In this document: positions 11,280 through 23,049 of the stretch, piece after piece
Layout: the number at the start of each line of letters is the position of its first letter
How positions within the stretch are numbered: the first letter of the stretch is position 1
Assembly (NCBI GenBank): GCA_036850595.1
Contig: CM072158.1
Span: forward strand, 21,696,578-21,760,577
Length of the DNA stretch: 64,000 nt
Direction: 5' to 3'
From: Rhyacichthys aspro
Taxonomy: Eukaryota; Chordata; Actinopteri; Gobiiformes; Rhyacichthyidae
The notes under the pieces: model-generated
Database searches by the model: none
What the model was told of the DNA's origin: nothing
What the model saw: the letters and a program-made list of their open reading frames with translations, nothing else
Translations under genes and position numbers: made by a program

Positions 11280-13180
11280 TAAAAATACCTGGTGGGCCAC
11301 CAGTCACATTAATTATTTAGTTTGAATACTATTACTAGTTTACTACTAATATTATTATTACTAATATTACTGTTACTAATTATAATAATAATAATATGCA
11401 ACTTTTTTTCAATTTTGGCCCCTTCTCCATTTGACTTTGACAACCCTGATCTTATGTGTTTCATTAAAAAGGCATGTTTTTGTTGTTTGGTCTGCAGAAA
11501 TGCAAGCTGTGAACACTCGCTGGAGAGGGGCTTTTTGTTAACAAACTAAACTAAATGGATCGTTTTCTGTTTTGGTGCGAACTAAATGAAGCGGACAACA
11601 AGGGTGACCACACCCTAACTGTCTGAGAGCTGCTGTAACAAGTGACTTTCCCCTCTGTGGGAGCAACAAGGCTTATCTTATCTTGTCTTATAACAATGAA
11701 GTCATACACACCATACATAAGCCAGCAACGCCTCGAACACAGAGGAGGACCAGAAGTAGCAAAAGAAAACCCTCCCCCTACTTGTCTGGCAAATGTTGTT
11801 TTGGGTTTTCTTGTGTAGTATTAACTGTGGTATAAGAGTTGTCCACCTTCAAACTTATACACATTAAAAGAGGCTGTTAAAGTGTAACTATGAAGTTGCA
11901 TGTAATAAGCCACAGTTATGATCAGCAAAAATGTACAAGGCTTTGTGTAGTTCAGAAGTTGTCAAACTAAGTTACTAGCATCTACTATGGGTTAACTAAA
12001 ATATACTGTGAGGACCATCACCCTGGAGGACACCACCTGGCCCTGAGTCTGTGCCTGATTACACTCCAGCCCCACCAAGATCAAAGAGATGTTCACTGAT
12101 TTTAGGCCAAAGTCCATATTGATGGAGAATTTTAGTCTTTCCTTTACTTCTGGCCTAAATGTAGTTGTTGCAGATTGGTCAAGTCAGGTTCTTCCCTCTT
12201 CCAGTCAATTGGGTAAACACCATTCCTTTATGGTGGCATTATGTGCAATGACCTACTATTTGATTTTGTAATTTCAGCCCACGGAAGCATGGACAGACTT
12301 TTTTATTCAATAAAACACTGTGTTGAGTGTCCTGTCTTCGGGTCCCCTATTGATGGTCAATGCACTTAATTACAATAGAATGAAGATAAAATTAAGTGTA
12401 AAGGGTGTAGTCACACCAGGCAAACCGGAACGGTTGCTCAGGCATGCGCACTAGCACTACATGACGTGATATGTGCCATCATTTATCTCACAGTCCATTT
12501 AAACAATGGCAGCAAAAGGTTCATGGAGGTCCAATGGATCTAATTCTCCAAATCAAACTCAAAATGAATATTTCTTGATTATTTGAATATTTCCAGTTAT
12601 ACCATTTGAGCAATGTCCATTGAGCCGTTAAGCGATTCCGTGCTTCTTGTAAAACAAACGGAGCATGGTGACGAGGTAAGAGTCCCGTGCCACCTAATGC
12701 AATGGCATTACTGGGCCCAGGCACGGATTCTTATTACATGTGAGAGACGGCAGCTGCACAATATGCAACATGTTGTTCTCAATAACAATTGAGGTTTTTT
12801 TATGAAAAAAGTCAATTTGATTCACTACAGCTTGTCATCTTCTGAATTGTTTAAAAATAAAATAAAATTACAAAAATATTCTTTTATGTGTTTGATTAAC
12901 TTAAATGACCATAATTACTAATAACCAATTCTGTATTTTGTTATACTTTATTACTTTTTGTGCTGTACAAACAGACAGTGACAATAATTAAATGGGATCA
13001 AGACAGAAAGAATAACAGAATGTGTATGTGTGTTTGTGTGTGTTTTGTTTGAGTATGCAGGATGTGTAGGGTGGAACAAAAGAGGGTTGACTCATCAACA
13101 GCGAACCCCCCCCCCCCCAATAAAAATAAGTTTAAATACATATATATGTATCCCACGCTTGGTTTGCGATGTATATATCT
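11280..13180. other. Mostly unassigned non-coding DNA
   Basis: Nothing coding is supported. 12000-12110 has weak similarity to the 'K.KE…DFR.K' end of a LINE reverse transcriptase (IKEMFTDFRPK) and is left unassigned. 13090-13120 has a poly-C run and short TATATG tracts. Confidence 0.4.
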
Positions 13181-13184
13181 CAAG

Positions 13185-13740
13185 CTTTGGAGCTGCGCAG
13201 TATCTCGGCTGTTGCCAGGACTGTGCTCTTCTGGACTGAGATATCGGATGTTTTCCTGATATCTGCTATACCCACTCCTCCATTTTGAGGGTTACTGTCC
13301 CAAGTGCCCCAGTGAGCACGGACACCACTGTTGCCTCACTTTCCAGGCTTTCTCGAGTTCTTCTTTGAGGCCCTGGTATTTCTCTAGTTTCTCTATTGCA
13401 ACGGCTTTCCTGTGCTGTTTGTCCACCACCACAATGTCCGGTGGGTTCGCCATTACCATTTGCTGCTCTGTATCTGGAAGTCCCTCAGGATCTTGGTTCA
13501 GTCATTCTCTATAACCTTCGGAGGTGTTTCCTACTTTGAATTGGGGTTTCCAGTCCTTACTCTGTACAGGTGTTCCTGTACACTATACCAACCTCTTGGT
13601 TATGGTGTTTCAGTATGCTTTCCCTGCCAGCATCTTACACTCTGCAGTTATGTGCTGGATTGTCTCAGAGGCCTCATTGCACAGTCTGCACCTGGGGTCT
13701 TGTCGGGTGTTGTAGATCTGGGCCTCTATTGCTCTGGAGC
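13185..13740 (-). mobile_element. C-terminus of a restriction-like-endonuclease LINE
   Basis: Read on the - strand: RAIEAQIYNTRQDPRCRLCN, then ASETIQHITAECKMLAGKAY. After gaps come NPPDIVVVDKQHRKAVAI, KLEKYQGLKEELEKAWKV and DISVQKSTVLATAEILRSS. The Cys-X2-Cys…His…Cys knuckle followed by a PD…V catalytic strand is the arrangement of R2/R4-type LINEs with a restriction-like endonuclease. The second half of the endonuclease motif (expected IDVA.P.D) is deleted after AVAI. A small same-family piece lies at 14655-14725 on the + strand. Confidence 0.72.
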
Positions 13741-14590
13741 TTAAAGGCACACTGTGTAACTTTCTGGGCCACACGAGGGGCTGCTTGAATTTGTAGTTTT
13801 TTAGTACTTTTCACTTTCCAAGATGGCGACGCTCTTACAACACTGCATTTATATTACATTCCCGACAAAGAGATAATACAAGCGAACTGATCCAGTGAAC
13901 TCAACTTTGAGACTAACACAGTATTATATGCAGTGCCAGAAAGGATTTCTCTGCTGGCCTAAACATGCTCAGAAAAGTATGTTTATTTTATTTTATTTTC
14001 ATAAATATGTAAACAAAATTATTCTCTGTTCTCTTTATGTCACTTAGTTGAGTGGCTTCCAATGTTGTTTATCATGGTAGAGTTTTTATCCAATTATATT
14101 TCAGCTAGCTTGTGTTGTCAGGCAAATGAAATTTGCCTGAGACCTTCAGAATCAACAGAGCAGGCCCCTGTGCACTGGAAGTGAACGGACACAGTCAGTT
14201 GCAAAAGCCAATCAGATCTTGATTCTGCAGACCAAGGCCAGATAGAAGGTCTTATGTTGAACTGGACGTGTACGCGTCCTGTGATTGGATAAGCACTTGC
14301 TAGAGCCTGAAAGGCGGCAATTTGCAGAATATTGAACTAAACCCGGAGATCCAACAGCTATCGCTGTATTTTTAACCCATAATGGCCGAAGGAGGAGAAG
14401 AGATTGATCTGGTTGCAGATATACTTTCCTCGCCATTTTCAAGACGGGCCTTTCACGAAAAACTGGATATTGTGAGAAGAGGTCAGTCAACCCCTGTGCT
14501 AGCAAGGAAAAGGGTTTGTCCGTCATTTCCAGACGAGCAACTATGAGTGGTACGTCACTAAAGGCCTAAGCGTGAAATGCACAGCCCGCC
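13741..14590 (+). mobile_element. TTAA-starting MITE, right end lost
   Basis: It begins TTAAAGGCACACTGTGTAAC. A second start of the same type is at 18095. It carries the transposase-like N-terminus at 14382 and is cut off by the microsatellite at 14600, so no right terminus is visible. Confidence 0.6.
14382..14587 (+). pseudogene. N-terminus of a ZMYM1/hAT-type transposase, frameshifted
   Basis: From ATG at 14382 the frame reads MAEGGEEIDLVADILSSPFS, then RRAFHEKLDIVRRG, QSTPVLARKR, and a stop at 14544-14546. Shifting one frame near 14510 restores GFVRHFQTSNYEWYVTKGLS. The leader 'ADILSSPFS…F.EKL.IV.RG.PTP' followed by 'F…W' before a TTF-type zinc finger is typical of hAT-derived ZMYM1-like proteins in fish. 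Only the leader survives; zinc finger and RNase-H fold are absent. Its place in a TTAA-ended rather than an 8-bp-duplicating element is odd and may reflect capture or nested insertion. Confidence 0.7.
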
Positions 14591-14599
14591 ACTGACATA

Positions 14600-14606
14600 T
14601 ATAAAA

Positions 14607-14653
<47 letters not shown>
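14600..14653. repeat. (TG)n(TA)n microsatellite
   Basis: A TG run of about ten units followed by about 16 TA units, truncating the TTAA element on its left. Confidence 0.93.
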
Positions 14654-14654
<1 letters not shown>

Positions 14655-14655
<1 letters not shown>

Positions 14656-14725
14656 CAGGAAAAAGGAACATGAGAAACTAGAGGAGCTTGAGAAAGCCTG
14701 GAGAGTGAAGGCATCAGAAGGAGGG
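14655..14725 (+). mobile_element. Fragment of the endonuclease-type LINE
   Basis: The translation KKEHEKLEELEKAWRVKASE matches the region deleted from, or adjacent to, the endonuclease motif of the 13185-13740 copy. It is too short to stand alone. Confidence 0.5.
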
Positions 14726-14828
14726 GAGTGGGGATAATAATATAATAAGATAATAATAATATAAATAAATAAATAATATAATAATTTTGATTTTAATAAT
14801 ATGACAATAATAATGATAATAACGGCAA

Positions 14829-15487
14829 TCAATAACAATAATTATTAACATAATAATCATAATTACATGCATCATCAACAAATAATGTTACCAAAAGGGA
14901 TTGAAGATTGATTGGGTGAACTGGTGTGCATTGCCATAGGGTGTGTAGTTGAAGATATTCCAGGAACTGTGTGCTCCTGATGCCTAACTCCTGGACAAGA
15001 GTGTTGTCCTGAAAGATGTATTGTGGGTGTGTCATTCCCTTCTCTGCCCATGTGTGAAAGTGTGGAGGTTTCTTGTTTATTAGTAGGTCCACCAGGCTGT
15101 CAGAGTTGAAGATATTGTTAAAAGTTTAACACAGGAGTGGTGTTTAATTGATTTACTGAGGAAAGGTGAGTCTGAAATGGAAATGTCTGTTCTATATTGA
15201 GCCATCTGATTGTTCATGGATCCATTTGATTATATATTTGCAGTTGGATAGCTAGTGCATAATGGTAGAAATTCGGTGCTGAGAGGCCTCCTTGTGATTT
15301 AGTTTTTTGTAGAGTTATTAGTTTTATTCTAGGTGGTTTATTTGATGTAGTTGAATCAACAGATTCCAACCAAGAGGGAATGGGTTATGTTGGGATCATG
15401 GGGAGGAGATAGTTAATTTGTGGGAGTATTGATATTTTCATTGTTGCTATTCTGCCCTTTTGGAACAGTGGATGGAATGGGCAGTGG
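14829..15487 (-). mobile_element. L1-like ORF2 fragment, part downstream of a hAT insertion
   Basis: On the - strand, frames read GRIATMKISILPQINYLLPM, PSWLESVDSTTSNKPPRIKL, LQKTKSQGGLSAPNFYHYAL and, further on, WAEKGMTHPQYIFQDNTLVQ. These match the post-polymerase region of fish L1 ORF2 in order. The piece upstream in the L1 lies at 17741-17960 on the other side of the hAT element. Confidence 0.75.
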
Positions 15488-15495
15488 ATGTCTGT

Positions 15496-17732
15496 TAGGG
15501 ATGCACCTATACCAATAATTGAATGCCTTAATAATCAGTCATCAGTTAACCATTAACCACATGTATGACGTCATGATGTTTACGTTTTATTAGAATTAAT
15601 GCACAAAAATTGTTTATTTTTGTGCATAGCTGTCAAATATGAATCATTAACAACAAATATGTTGCTCAGGGGTTAAAGCAAAAAAAAAAAATTCCCATTC
15701 AAAATCATATTCCCTGGGCATACAAGCCACATCAAAATTTAAGAGCGGCCCAATTGCAAGGGAGCATATGCATTCTCAGTATACTTTTATGTAATTTTAG
15801 TGTTTTAATAATTAACCATCCACATAACTTTAGATGCAGGTTTTTATTTATCAAATTATGAAACCCAATAGAGAATGCGTTGGCTGTAAGTGAGTCAATA
15901 TCACTTACATTATAAAAGCAATTTCTGTTTTTACGTGAATTTCTGTCAGTAGACCTGTATGTGTGAGTGTGAGCAGCCGCAATATTCTTCTTGAGGGTCA
16001 ATACTTCACCCTTATCTTCATTAAAGTATCTAATCAGAACAGGATCCTGTCCACGTTTGCATTTGTTGACTGGTCTTTCCTTGCAGTTTTATTGAGAGTT
16101 CAGTTTAATACTGTGCAGAAATGGCATGTGTGCAGAGGTAGGAGGCTGTGATTTAGACACTAACATTCTAGAGCAGGGGTCCCCAATTAGTTTTCCCAAG
16201 GGCCGAAAAATGCCAAGCATACAACACCAAGGGCCAGAAAAAAATTCTATCCAATTGTGCCAGTATGAGATGTTTTATTTGCTGATTACTAAAAGCAAAA
16301 CACTAACAAAACCAGTTTACTGATTATAGAATAGGTCTTTTTTTCCATTTTGGGGCAAGGCAATAGAGCGCTTTCGGTGCCATGAAAAATCAACTCTAAA
16401 TAGGGCTGTAGTTGGCGTAGTTGTGTATTAAACACAAACGTTAACATTGCCTCTGCAATTTCGCCAGCCAAACAAAAGTAGATGTCAGATGCCAGGAAAG
16501 CTTTGCTCGCTATTTTTATTCTCTGTCCAATATCTGCTGTGTCAAGGCCTGGCCGTAAGAGGGAAAACAGACAAGGACTCCAATGTTATTATACATGCAT
16601 GGCCAAGACATACTAGAATTAAAGTCTTGGCTGGCCTAGAAAGAAAGGAAATGGCTGTCGCATGATATCCTATGATGGCGCTTTAAATGTATTCGGGATT
16701 AGAACTGGTCCACAGGCTTGCATGCAGGAACTTGAACCCCGTGGTGCTCAATATATACATTGTACGGCACACGTTTTAAACCTAGTTGTGTATGATGTTA
16801 GCGATTAGCTTTTTTTTTTTTTTCAAACTAAAGCCTTTTTTTATTTCTTGTTAAGCTTTTGCTTAATTTTTTTTTAAATAATAGCCCTTAACTCTGCCCT
16901 TGTACATGAAGATACAACAGCCTTCTTGTTACGCATCACCTGGAGCTACAAAGGCACTTACTGCACTTTATATCTGCATTTTCTTTCTTGTTTGTTGGTG
17001 GGTTGTTTTTTTTTTTTGTTTAATTTACTTTATCAGCTACAATGCAGCCTATATTATAAAGTAAGAAACCTTCACTGATTCTGATGCATAAAATAGACGC
17101 TAGAGAAGCAGCGGCGATGAGGGGCTTGCTCCACCTTTATCCAGCAAATGGTACTTGATCCTTTTTACATGTCTCCTTCTGCTTCAGGGATCTGCCACAT
17201 TTCCAAACAATGTATTAGCATTTTGTTGCTCCTTTTACCTGTTTTAGTTTAGATCAGCCACAAAGTAGCCTAGAGAAGAGGGGGTTGCTCAGTGCAACAG
17301 TTAACACACAAACGCAGGTAAGAACTAATGAAACTGAACTCACCAGTGTCTAGTGTTGAGACCTGAGCAATGGCAGTATATTACCCTCCAAACTCTCTAA
17401 AAATCCTCAACAGGATTCTGCTTAGTCTCTTGCACTTTTCCCTTGGTGTTTGTGTTAGCGGCTAACGTTAGCCTGTGCACACGCTTAGATGTGCGCTAAT
17501 TAATTTAGAACATGTACCAATTAAGTGAAGTAAAATGAAGTGTGCATTTAAACAAACCTGTGCAGACACATTACTTATGAGCAGTGCTACTCTGTCATAA
17601 CAGTAGGAACCTGTACTGTATAGATAAAGTTTATTACCTATACAGCATATTGATTAATCAGTTAATGAAATTTGAATCTGTCAAGTACTTAATGACAATT
17701 AACGGATTATCGGTTAACCATGAACACCCCTA
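15496..17732. mobile_element. hAT element, non-coding remnant, in an L1
   Basis: The ends are TAGGGATGCACCTATACC and …CATGAACACCCCTA. They are flanked by ATGTCTGT (15488-15495) and GTGTCTGT (17733-17740), an 8-bp target duplication with one mismatch. Flanking sequence on both sides is L1. A deleted relative with the same right end is at 31290-31994. No transposase frame is readable inside. Confidence 0.75.
16172..16340 (+). mobile_element. hAT-type MITE left end nested in the hAT element
   Basis: CAGGGGTCCCCAATTAGTTT followed by GGGCC-containing sequence (AAGGGCCGAAAAATG, AAGGGCCAG) is a common hAT MITE start. The right end is not identifiable. Confidence 0.5.
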
Positions 17733-17740
17733 GTGTCTGT

Positions 17741-17960
17741 AGTCCTATGACCTGAGGTTCTGATAGCTGCAGATAGCTTTAGTGAGTGGTTCTATGAAAA
17801 TTGTGAATACGGATGAATAGGGATGGAGAGAGTCTTTATTTTTAAATGTTTTTAAATCCAGATAAAACCATAAAACCAATAACTGTTTCCCAAGGACCAC
17901 ATTAGAACCAGAGACTGTAGTGGAGGGCCAGGCCAACACGATGTTCTTACTTATCCTCAA
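17741..17960 (-). mobile_element. L1-like ORF2 fragment, part upstream of the hAT insertion
   Basis: The - strand frame contains KDSLHPYSSVFTIFIEPLTK, matching the L1 'G.PLSP.LF.LAIEPLA' block just before the polymerase catalytic box. About 150 residues expected before the 15487 side are missing, so the L1 was internally deleted besides being split. Confidence 0.6.
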
Positions 17961-18094
17961 TAAAAACCCATATTGTTTTGCCTATAGTTTAAAATTTAAC
18001 AAAATGTTCAATATATACTGTATATTCAACACAGACAAGATTTGTTCTAAAACCAGGCCTAACTCAACATGTGTATTACACCTGAGCACATCAC

Positions 18095-18280
18095 TTAAAG
18101 GCCCACTGTGTAACTTTTTTGTCTGGACATGTGCCACCTAGACGGTGTAGGCCTAGTCTGTCTGCAATTTTGGCTTTGCATCATGCCAGCTGAAGTCACG
18201 GTGCATATGTATACAACACAGCAAAGACAGATATTAAGGGATATGTGGACTGGCTTTCAGGACTGACACTGTACAGCAGG
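18095..18280 (+). mobile_element. TTAA-starting MITE fragment
   Basis: TTAAAGGCCCACTGTGTAAC is the same left terminus as at 13741. Only the start is preserved before hAT sequences. Confidence 0.5.
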
Positions 18281-18352
18281 CCTATTCAATTGGTGGCCTG
18301 CGGGATACATGCAGCCCCAAGGGACCACCCGAGTGGCCCACCTCTACTATGG

Positions 18353-19010
18353 ATGTTCCGATACAACTTTTTCACTTCCGATACGATACCGATATTGCAG
18401 CCTTGAGTATTGGCTGATACCGATCCGATATGATATCAGCACGAGTCATACATACTTTTATTGCTTATTTTGTAGTGTGGAATGTTAGAAAAGGCTTGAT
18501 CAAGTGATGTTACTCAAACAGAGAACAATAGTCAGCCACAGTAGGTATGACAAAAACTGACCCATTTATTATTAACCAATTTGTTACATAAATTTTAACC
18601 TTCAACATAATATCTACAGTATTCTACAACTGAATACAATAAAAAGACCTGAAAAATAACCTAAAAAAATCCAATAAAAACAAATTATACTACAATTCAA
18701 GTTCACTTCAGTTATTTTTTACTGTCAGTATATGGTGGAAACAACTGAGGGTGGGGACAAAAACAACAAAAACAACAAAAACAACAACACAATATTGTCC
18801 ACTGTCCAACTGCTCAAAGTTAAGAGTTCACAGCTCCAGTTTCACTGACTGTGCCTCAATTAAGCGTTTAAACCCGACATTACTCACCACCGACAGGGGC
18901 TGGTCATTGAGCACAATAAACTGGGCTATCTTTTCTGTTAAAGCCAGTGCCTTTTTGCCGTTCTATGGGAGTTTGTCACGCTTTGCAAATGTTTCAGCCA
19001 GCCATTAATT
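18353..19010 (-). mobile_element. hAT (ZBED-type) transposase remnant
   Basis: The left part is a terminus with repeated CCGATAC/GATACCGAT motifs (GATGTTCCGATAC…). On the - strand near 18990-18830 the frame reads TFAKRDKLP, then ALALTEKIAQFIVLNDQPLS and VVSNVGFKRLIEA. This is the 'I..FI..D.QP.S.V…GF..L' block after the BED finger of hAT transposases. It is truncated and frame-damaged. Confidence 0.65.
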
Positions 19011-19014
19011 ATAC

Positions 19015-20084
19015 AAAAAATAGACAAATTCTCCAAGGCTTCAGGACTGACCCTAAATTTAAATAAGTGTGAACTTTTTGCTCTTCATGACACACCCCTT
19101 AAAGAACTTTGCCGAGTTCCTATCAAATCAGAAATAACATACCTTGGTATCCACCTAACTAAAGACCAAAAAAGTAGTAGTAGTAGAAAGCAAACTCAAT
19201 GACTGCAAAACAAAACAGGATATATGGCTCCAAAGAGACTTATCAATTTTAGGTAGAATATATTTAACAAAAATGGAAAGTTTATCTAGATGTATACACC
19301 CAATTTACTCAAATGCAGTTTCAAACAAATTAATAAAATCCTTCAATCAGATTAATTTAAATTTCATTTGGAGAAACAGGCCCCATTATATATTAAAAAA
19401 AAAGTAATATGGTTAAAGAAACAAGCGATGGTGGTCTTAAAGTTATAGATTTATATTGCCTTAATGGTACAATAAAGATAAACTTACTAAAATCTTGGAT
19501 CAAACATCATAGTTCATTTTGGTATAGTATTCCTAACTTCCTCTTTAACCAACTTGGTGGCTTACACCTGTTGCTTATTTCAGACTGTCAATAAGCTTCC
19601 TGTATTGTACTAGAAGATGCTGTACAAACACAAATTTTCACCACACTCTACAATAATCTGGAATAACAGCTATGTGCTGCACCGCAACAAATCTTTATTC
19701 TTCAGAGACTGGTTTGATAGAGATATTTGGTCTGTAACACATTTGATGAATGATGATGGTAATTTACTGTATTACGAACACTTTTGCACTTAATATAGTT
19801 TCAACCCTCCTATTTTAGACTTTTTGCGATTGCGTAACGCGCTTCCCCAAGAATTTATATTTCTGACTAAAAACATTATGACCCACCAGATTATACAACC
19901 ACTTCTGCCCCCTCTATCAATCCAGGGGATCCACATTTTAGATAAAAAATGTAGTAATGTGTTTTTCAGAAAGTGCTTAATGGACAATTTTTTTCATGGG
20001 CGCCAAAACAAAAATGATATCTTAAATAAATTTGACACAAATTCAATCACTAAACTAAGAACTATGTATTTGTCTTTCCCTATA
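19015..20084 (+). mobile_element. L1-like ORF2 3' half, part left of the CACTG element
   Basis: Damaged frames read IDKFSKASGLTLNLNKCELF, EITYLGIHLTK, MVKETSDGGLKVIDLYCLNG and SWIKHHSSFWYSIPNF. These are in the order of a fish L1 ORF2 after the catalytic box. The frame continues beyond the insertion at 23050. Confidence 0.78.
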
Positions 20085-21369
20085 CACTGTAAACCCGGAT
20101 AAGTAGAGTTTACTTAAAAAAATTAGGAAACTGGTTGCCCTAAAATAATTAAGTAATGTTTGATGAAAACTTAAGTGTATTTAACTTTAAAAAATGAGTG
20201 GATGGCATCATTATTTTGAGTTCAATACACTTAATACCAAGTTTGTTTAACTTAAAATCATTAGTAATATTAATTGCTTTGCCACTTTATTCCACTGTTA
20301 ATTTAAAGTTAAGTGCACAAACCTCCAAGATGATTAAACTTAAAAACATTAGTAATATCAATTGCTTTACATATTTATTGCACTTATAACTTTAAGCTGA
20401 ATACACTAAGCTCTAAGTTGATTTAATCTGTTAAAAAAAACTATACAGGTTAAATTCAGAAAATAAAAAACAAAACCACAGGAGTACATTCTTGATTATT
20501 TATTTGTCTCCTTATGGAGAAATTTCTCTTTCTGTCAAAATGTTTTTTTTAATTTTTTAATTTTGGGTTTTAGCTCACATCTGCCCAGGTTTAGCATGAC
20601 CTGTTGAATAAAGTGGAAGGTGCTTTTCATGCACTTGGGGTAATCCAAGTGCAATGCATAAACCAGTCCAAAAAGGACACAGAAAGCCTGCGGCAGGTTG
20701 GCCAGCTCCTCCATTACCACTGTACAAGTCCTTGTCAGTTGCATCCTAACAGAAAAAGAAACGGACAAGGGAGAGAGGACAATGTAATGTCAATAATGCT
20801 GTATTGACCACAGAAATTAAGAAAGGACAATATGGAATCAGATTTGAGACAGAACTATTGAAATGACTTTTAAATAAATTCAAATAAAAGATATATTTTC
20901 AAGATATTATTTTCATTCCAACATAACATTTTATAGTTTTTTTTTTAACATGAATTAAAAACGTGATTTAATAAAAAAACAAAATTCACGTCATCATAAA
21001 AAGAAATGAATTTTAATAAATAATATTAATAAATTAATCGAATGTTTTTATTTTAAATGTTAATAACATGTTACTATTATAACTCAAAGATATTTTTTTT
21101 TGGTTTTGTTTTTTTCTCTTTTGCCTCGTTAATTCTTCTGCATTTCAGTCAGTTTTGCTTTTGACTCTTCAATTTTTTCTTTGGAGTGAAAGTTGATCGT
21201 GAGGTGGGCCTTAGAATAGTGCCTGCTCATTGGCTGGTAATAGTAAAAACAGAGCGAACAGAACAGGCTTACTCTGATTCCTTGGTGTTTGTGTGGACAT
21301 TGCAAGTATGAGCCCCAAGATTTCTTTGTGGGACCTAATAAGGACTAACTTGTTTTATGTAGGTAGATC

Positions 21370-21512
21370 AGGAATAAACTAGGTCTAAACCACGCCTAAA
21401 CCACGCCTAAACCAGGTCTAAACAAGGACTAAACCAGGTCTAAACCAGGTCTAAACAAGGACTAAACAAGGACTAAACAGGGTTTAAACCAGGACTAAAC
21501 CAGGTCTAAGAT
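21370..21512 (+). repeat. Minisatellite, ~10-bp unit (TAAACCAGGT / TAAACAAGGA)
   Basis: About 14 tandem units of the form (T/C)TAAACCA(G/C)G(T/A)C. The same unit recurs at 57827-57975 inside another CACTG-ended element. Confidence 0.9.
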
Positions 21513-21810
21513 ACATGTTTAAACGACTATAAGAAATACTTTTACTGCAGTTCAAACATGTAGAAGTAGAAAGTCAAGATACCTGCTCTAAAAAGTAGTG
21601 AAGTAAAAGTAAAAAGTATTCATCAAAGTAAGTACAATAAAAGTACCTAGAATTTGTAATTTTTACTTGTACTTTTACTTTTCACTTAGTTACTTTCCAC
21701 CACTGGATGGAGGGTGTTCACTGCTAACTCCAACAAGTGAAAACATCAGTATTAATAGTTAAAACGTCGTTTTCACTGCTCACAGACAGCTACAAAAACT
21801 ATGGGTGTCT

Positions 21811-22318
21811 TAAAAGAGAAAAATGTCCGTTAAAATGCTTTACACTGCCAGCCAAATGCGTCATTCCCACACCAATTACCACGTCAGTTTAGCTAATGAA
21901 AACAGTTTTTTTCCACTTCTCTAACAGTCATTGGAGCTAACGTTAGTGCTAACTTTAAATCAAAAGCCACGACAGAGTAAAATGCGGTCGCTCACTCACC
22001 AGATTCAGTCGTCCTGTCTCCCTCTTTTTCTTTACTTCACTCGAGGCCCACGTTGTCTGGCAGGGAAGCCAACAGGAGCGGCACCGACGGCTTGCTTACT
22101 GTGTGTGTTTGAAGAGAACATGTCCGTTAAAATGCAATTCACTGCTAGCCAAATGTGTCTTAACATTACCACGTCAGTTTAGCTAATGAAAGTGTTTTTT
22201 CACTGCTCTAACAATCTTTGGAACGAGTGCTAATTTTAAATCAAAAGCTACCACAGAGTAAAATGTGGTCGCTCACTCACCAGATTCTGTCGTCCTGTCT
22301 CCCTCCTTTTTCATCTCC
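21811..22318 (+). repeat. Direct repeat of about 200-230 bp, offset ~281 bp
   Basis: Segments from 21811-22040 and 22108-22318 share ATGTCCGTTAAAATG, ACCACGTCAGTTTAGCTAAT and GGTCGCTCACTCACCAGATT in order. They are separated by small indels. No coding function is evident. Confidence 0.85.
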
Positions 22319-23049
22319 TTTACTCCATTCGAGTATAAGTTGTAAAATAACTGTCGGACACAACAGCATCGAACAGTTTAAAATTCGCAGGAGAAGTGAC
22401 GTGCAACAACGTGCCTTCAGGCAGGTGACCTATGCTGTATTCAAGTGATGTCAGAATAATCGGGTAAATGATTGTCCGACTGACAAAAATCACACAAACA
22501 CTGATGGGCTAAAGTAAATGTCTGCCCATGTAGAGTAAAAGAGATTAATGAGTTATTTATTTGCATAAACCATGATACCAAGTTAATATTTTTGTGATTT
22601 TAGGTATTGTAGAGTCTACTAGTAGAATACAATATCAAGTCTGGGATAGAATCACTGATATAAAGCTTAAAAAGTGTTTCTGCATAGTTGATAACAACAT
22701 TTAATATCACCAGCTAACAGCTTACCATGTCTTTTTAAATGTTTTGAGTATTAAAATATAAAAAATCTTCTTTGTAGCATCCACTAAGTTGAAAAATGAC
22801 CTCGGGAACACCGAACCTTCCTACACTACATGAATGCAGCGGGAATTTAAGAGGCTGGTCATGACCAAAACTTAAATATTCCATCCCTTTTAGCTTAAAG
22901 TTACTCATTCATGACATTACTTACAAATGTAAGTTCATTCTACTTCAAATTAGTAGACTGTGCTTAAATTTAATAGTTATACAATCAAACTTAAACGATC
23001 TATGTACGTTGAAATTGATTGAGTGGTAATGACATCCGGGCTAACAGTG

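Larger units (their letters stand above)
20085..23049. mobile_element. 2.97-kb CACTG-ended (CACTA-like) element, non-coding
   Basis: It starts CACTGTAAACCCGGAT and ends ATCCGGGCTAACAGTG. The flanks …CCCTATA and TAGCTCC rejoin with one TA removed into an unbroken L1 reading frame (FPI/APKAKETHF), so insertion duplicated 2 (possibly 3) bases. Contents are a subterminal direct repeat (about 20250-20310 and 20330-20390, CATTAGTAATATTAATTGCT), the minisatellite at 21370 and a 230-bp internal direct repeat. No transposase was found. Confidence 0.82.

Noticed and set aside
12000..12271. A LINE reverse-transcriptase fragment
   Set aside because: Only one short phrase (IKEMFTDFRPK) fits; too weak to annotate.
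13412..13744. A 110-residue frame on the + strand
   Set aside because: It is antisense to the LINE endonuclease region, whose - strand reading has the zinc knuckle and PD motif.
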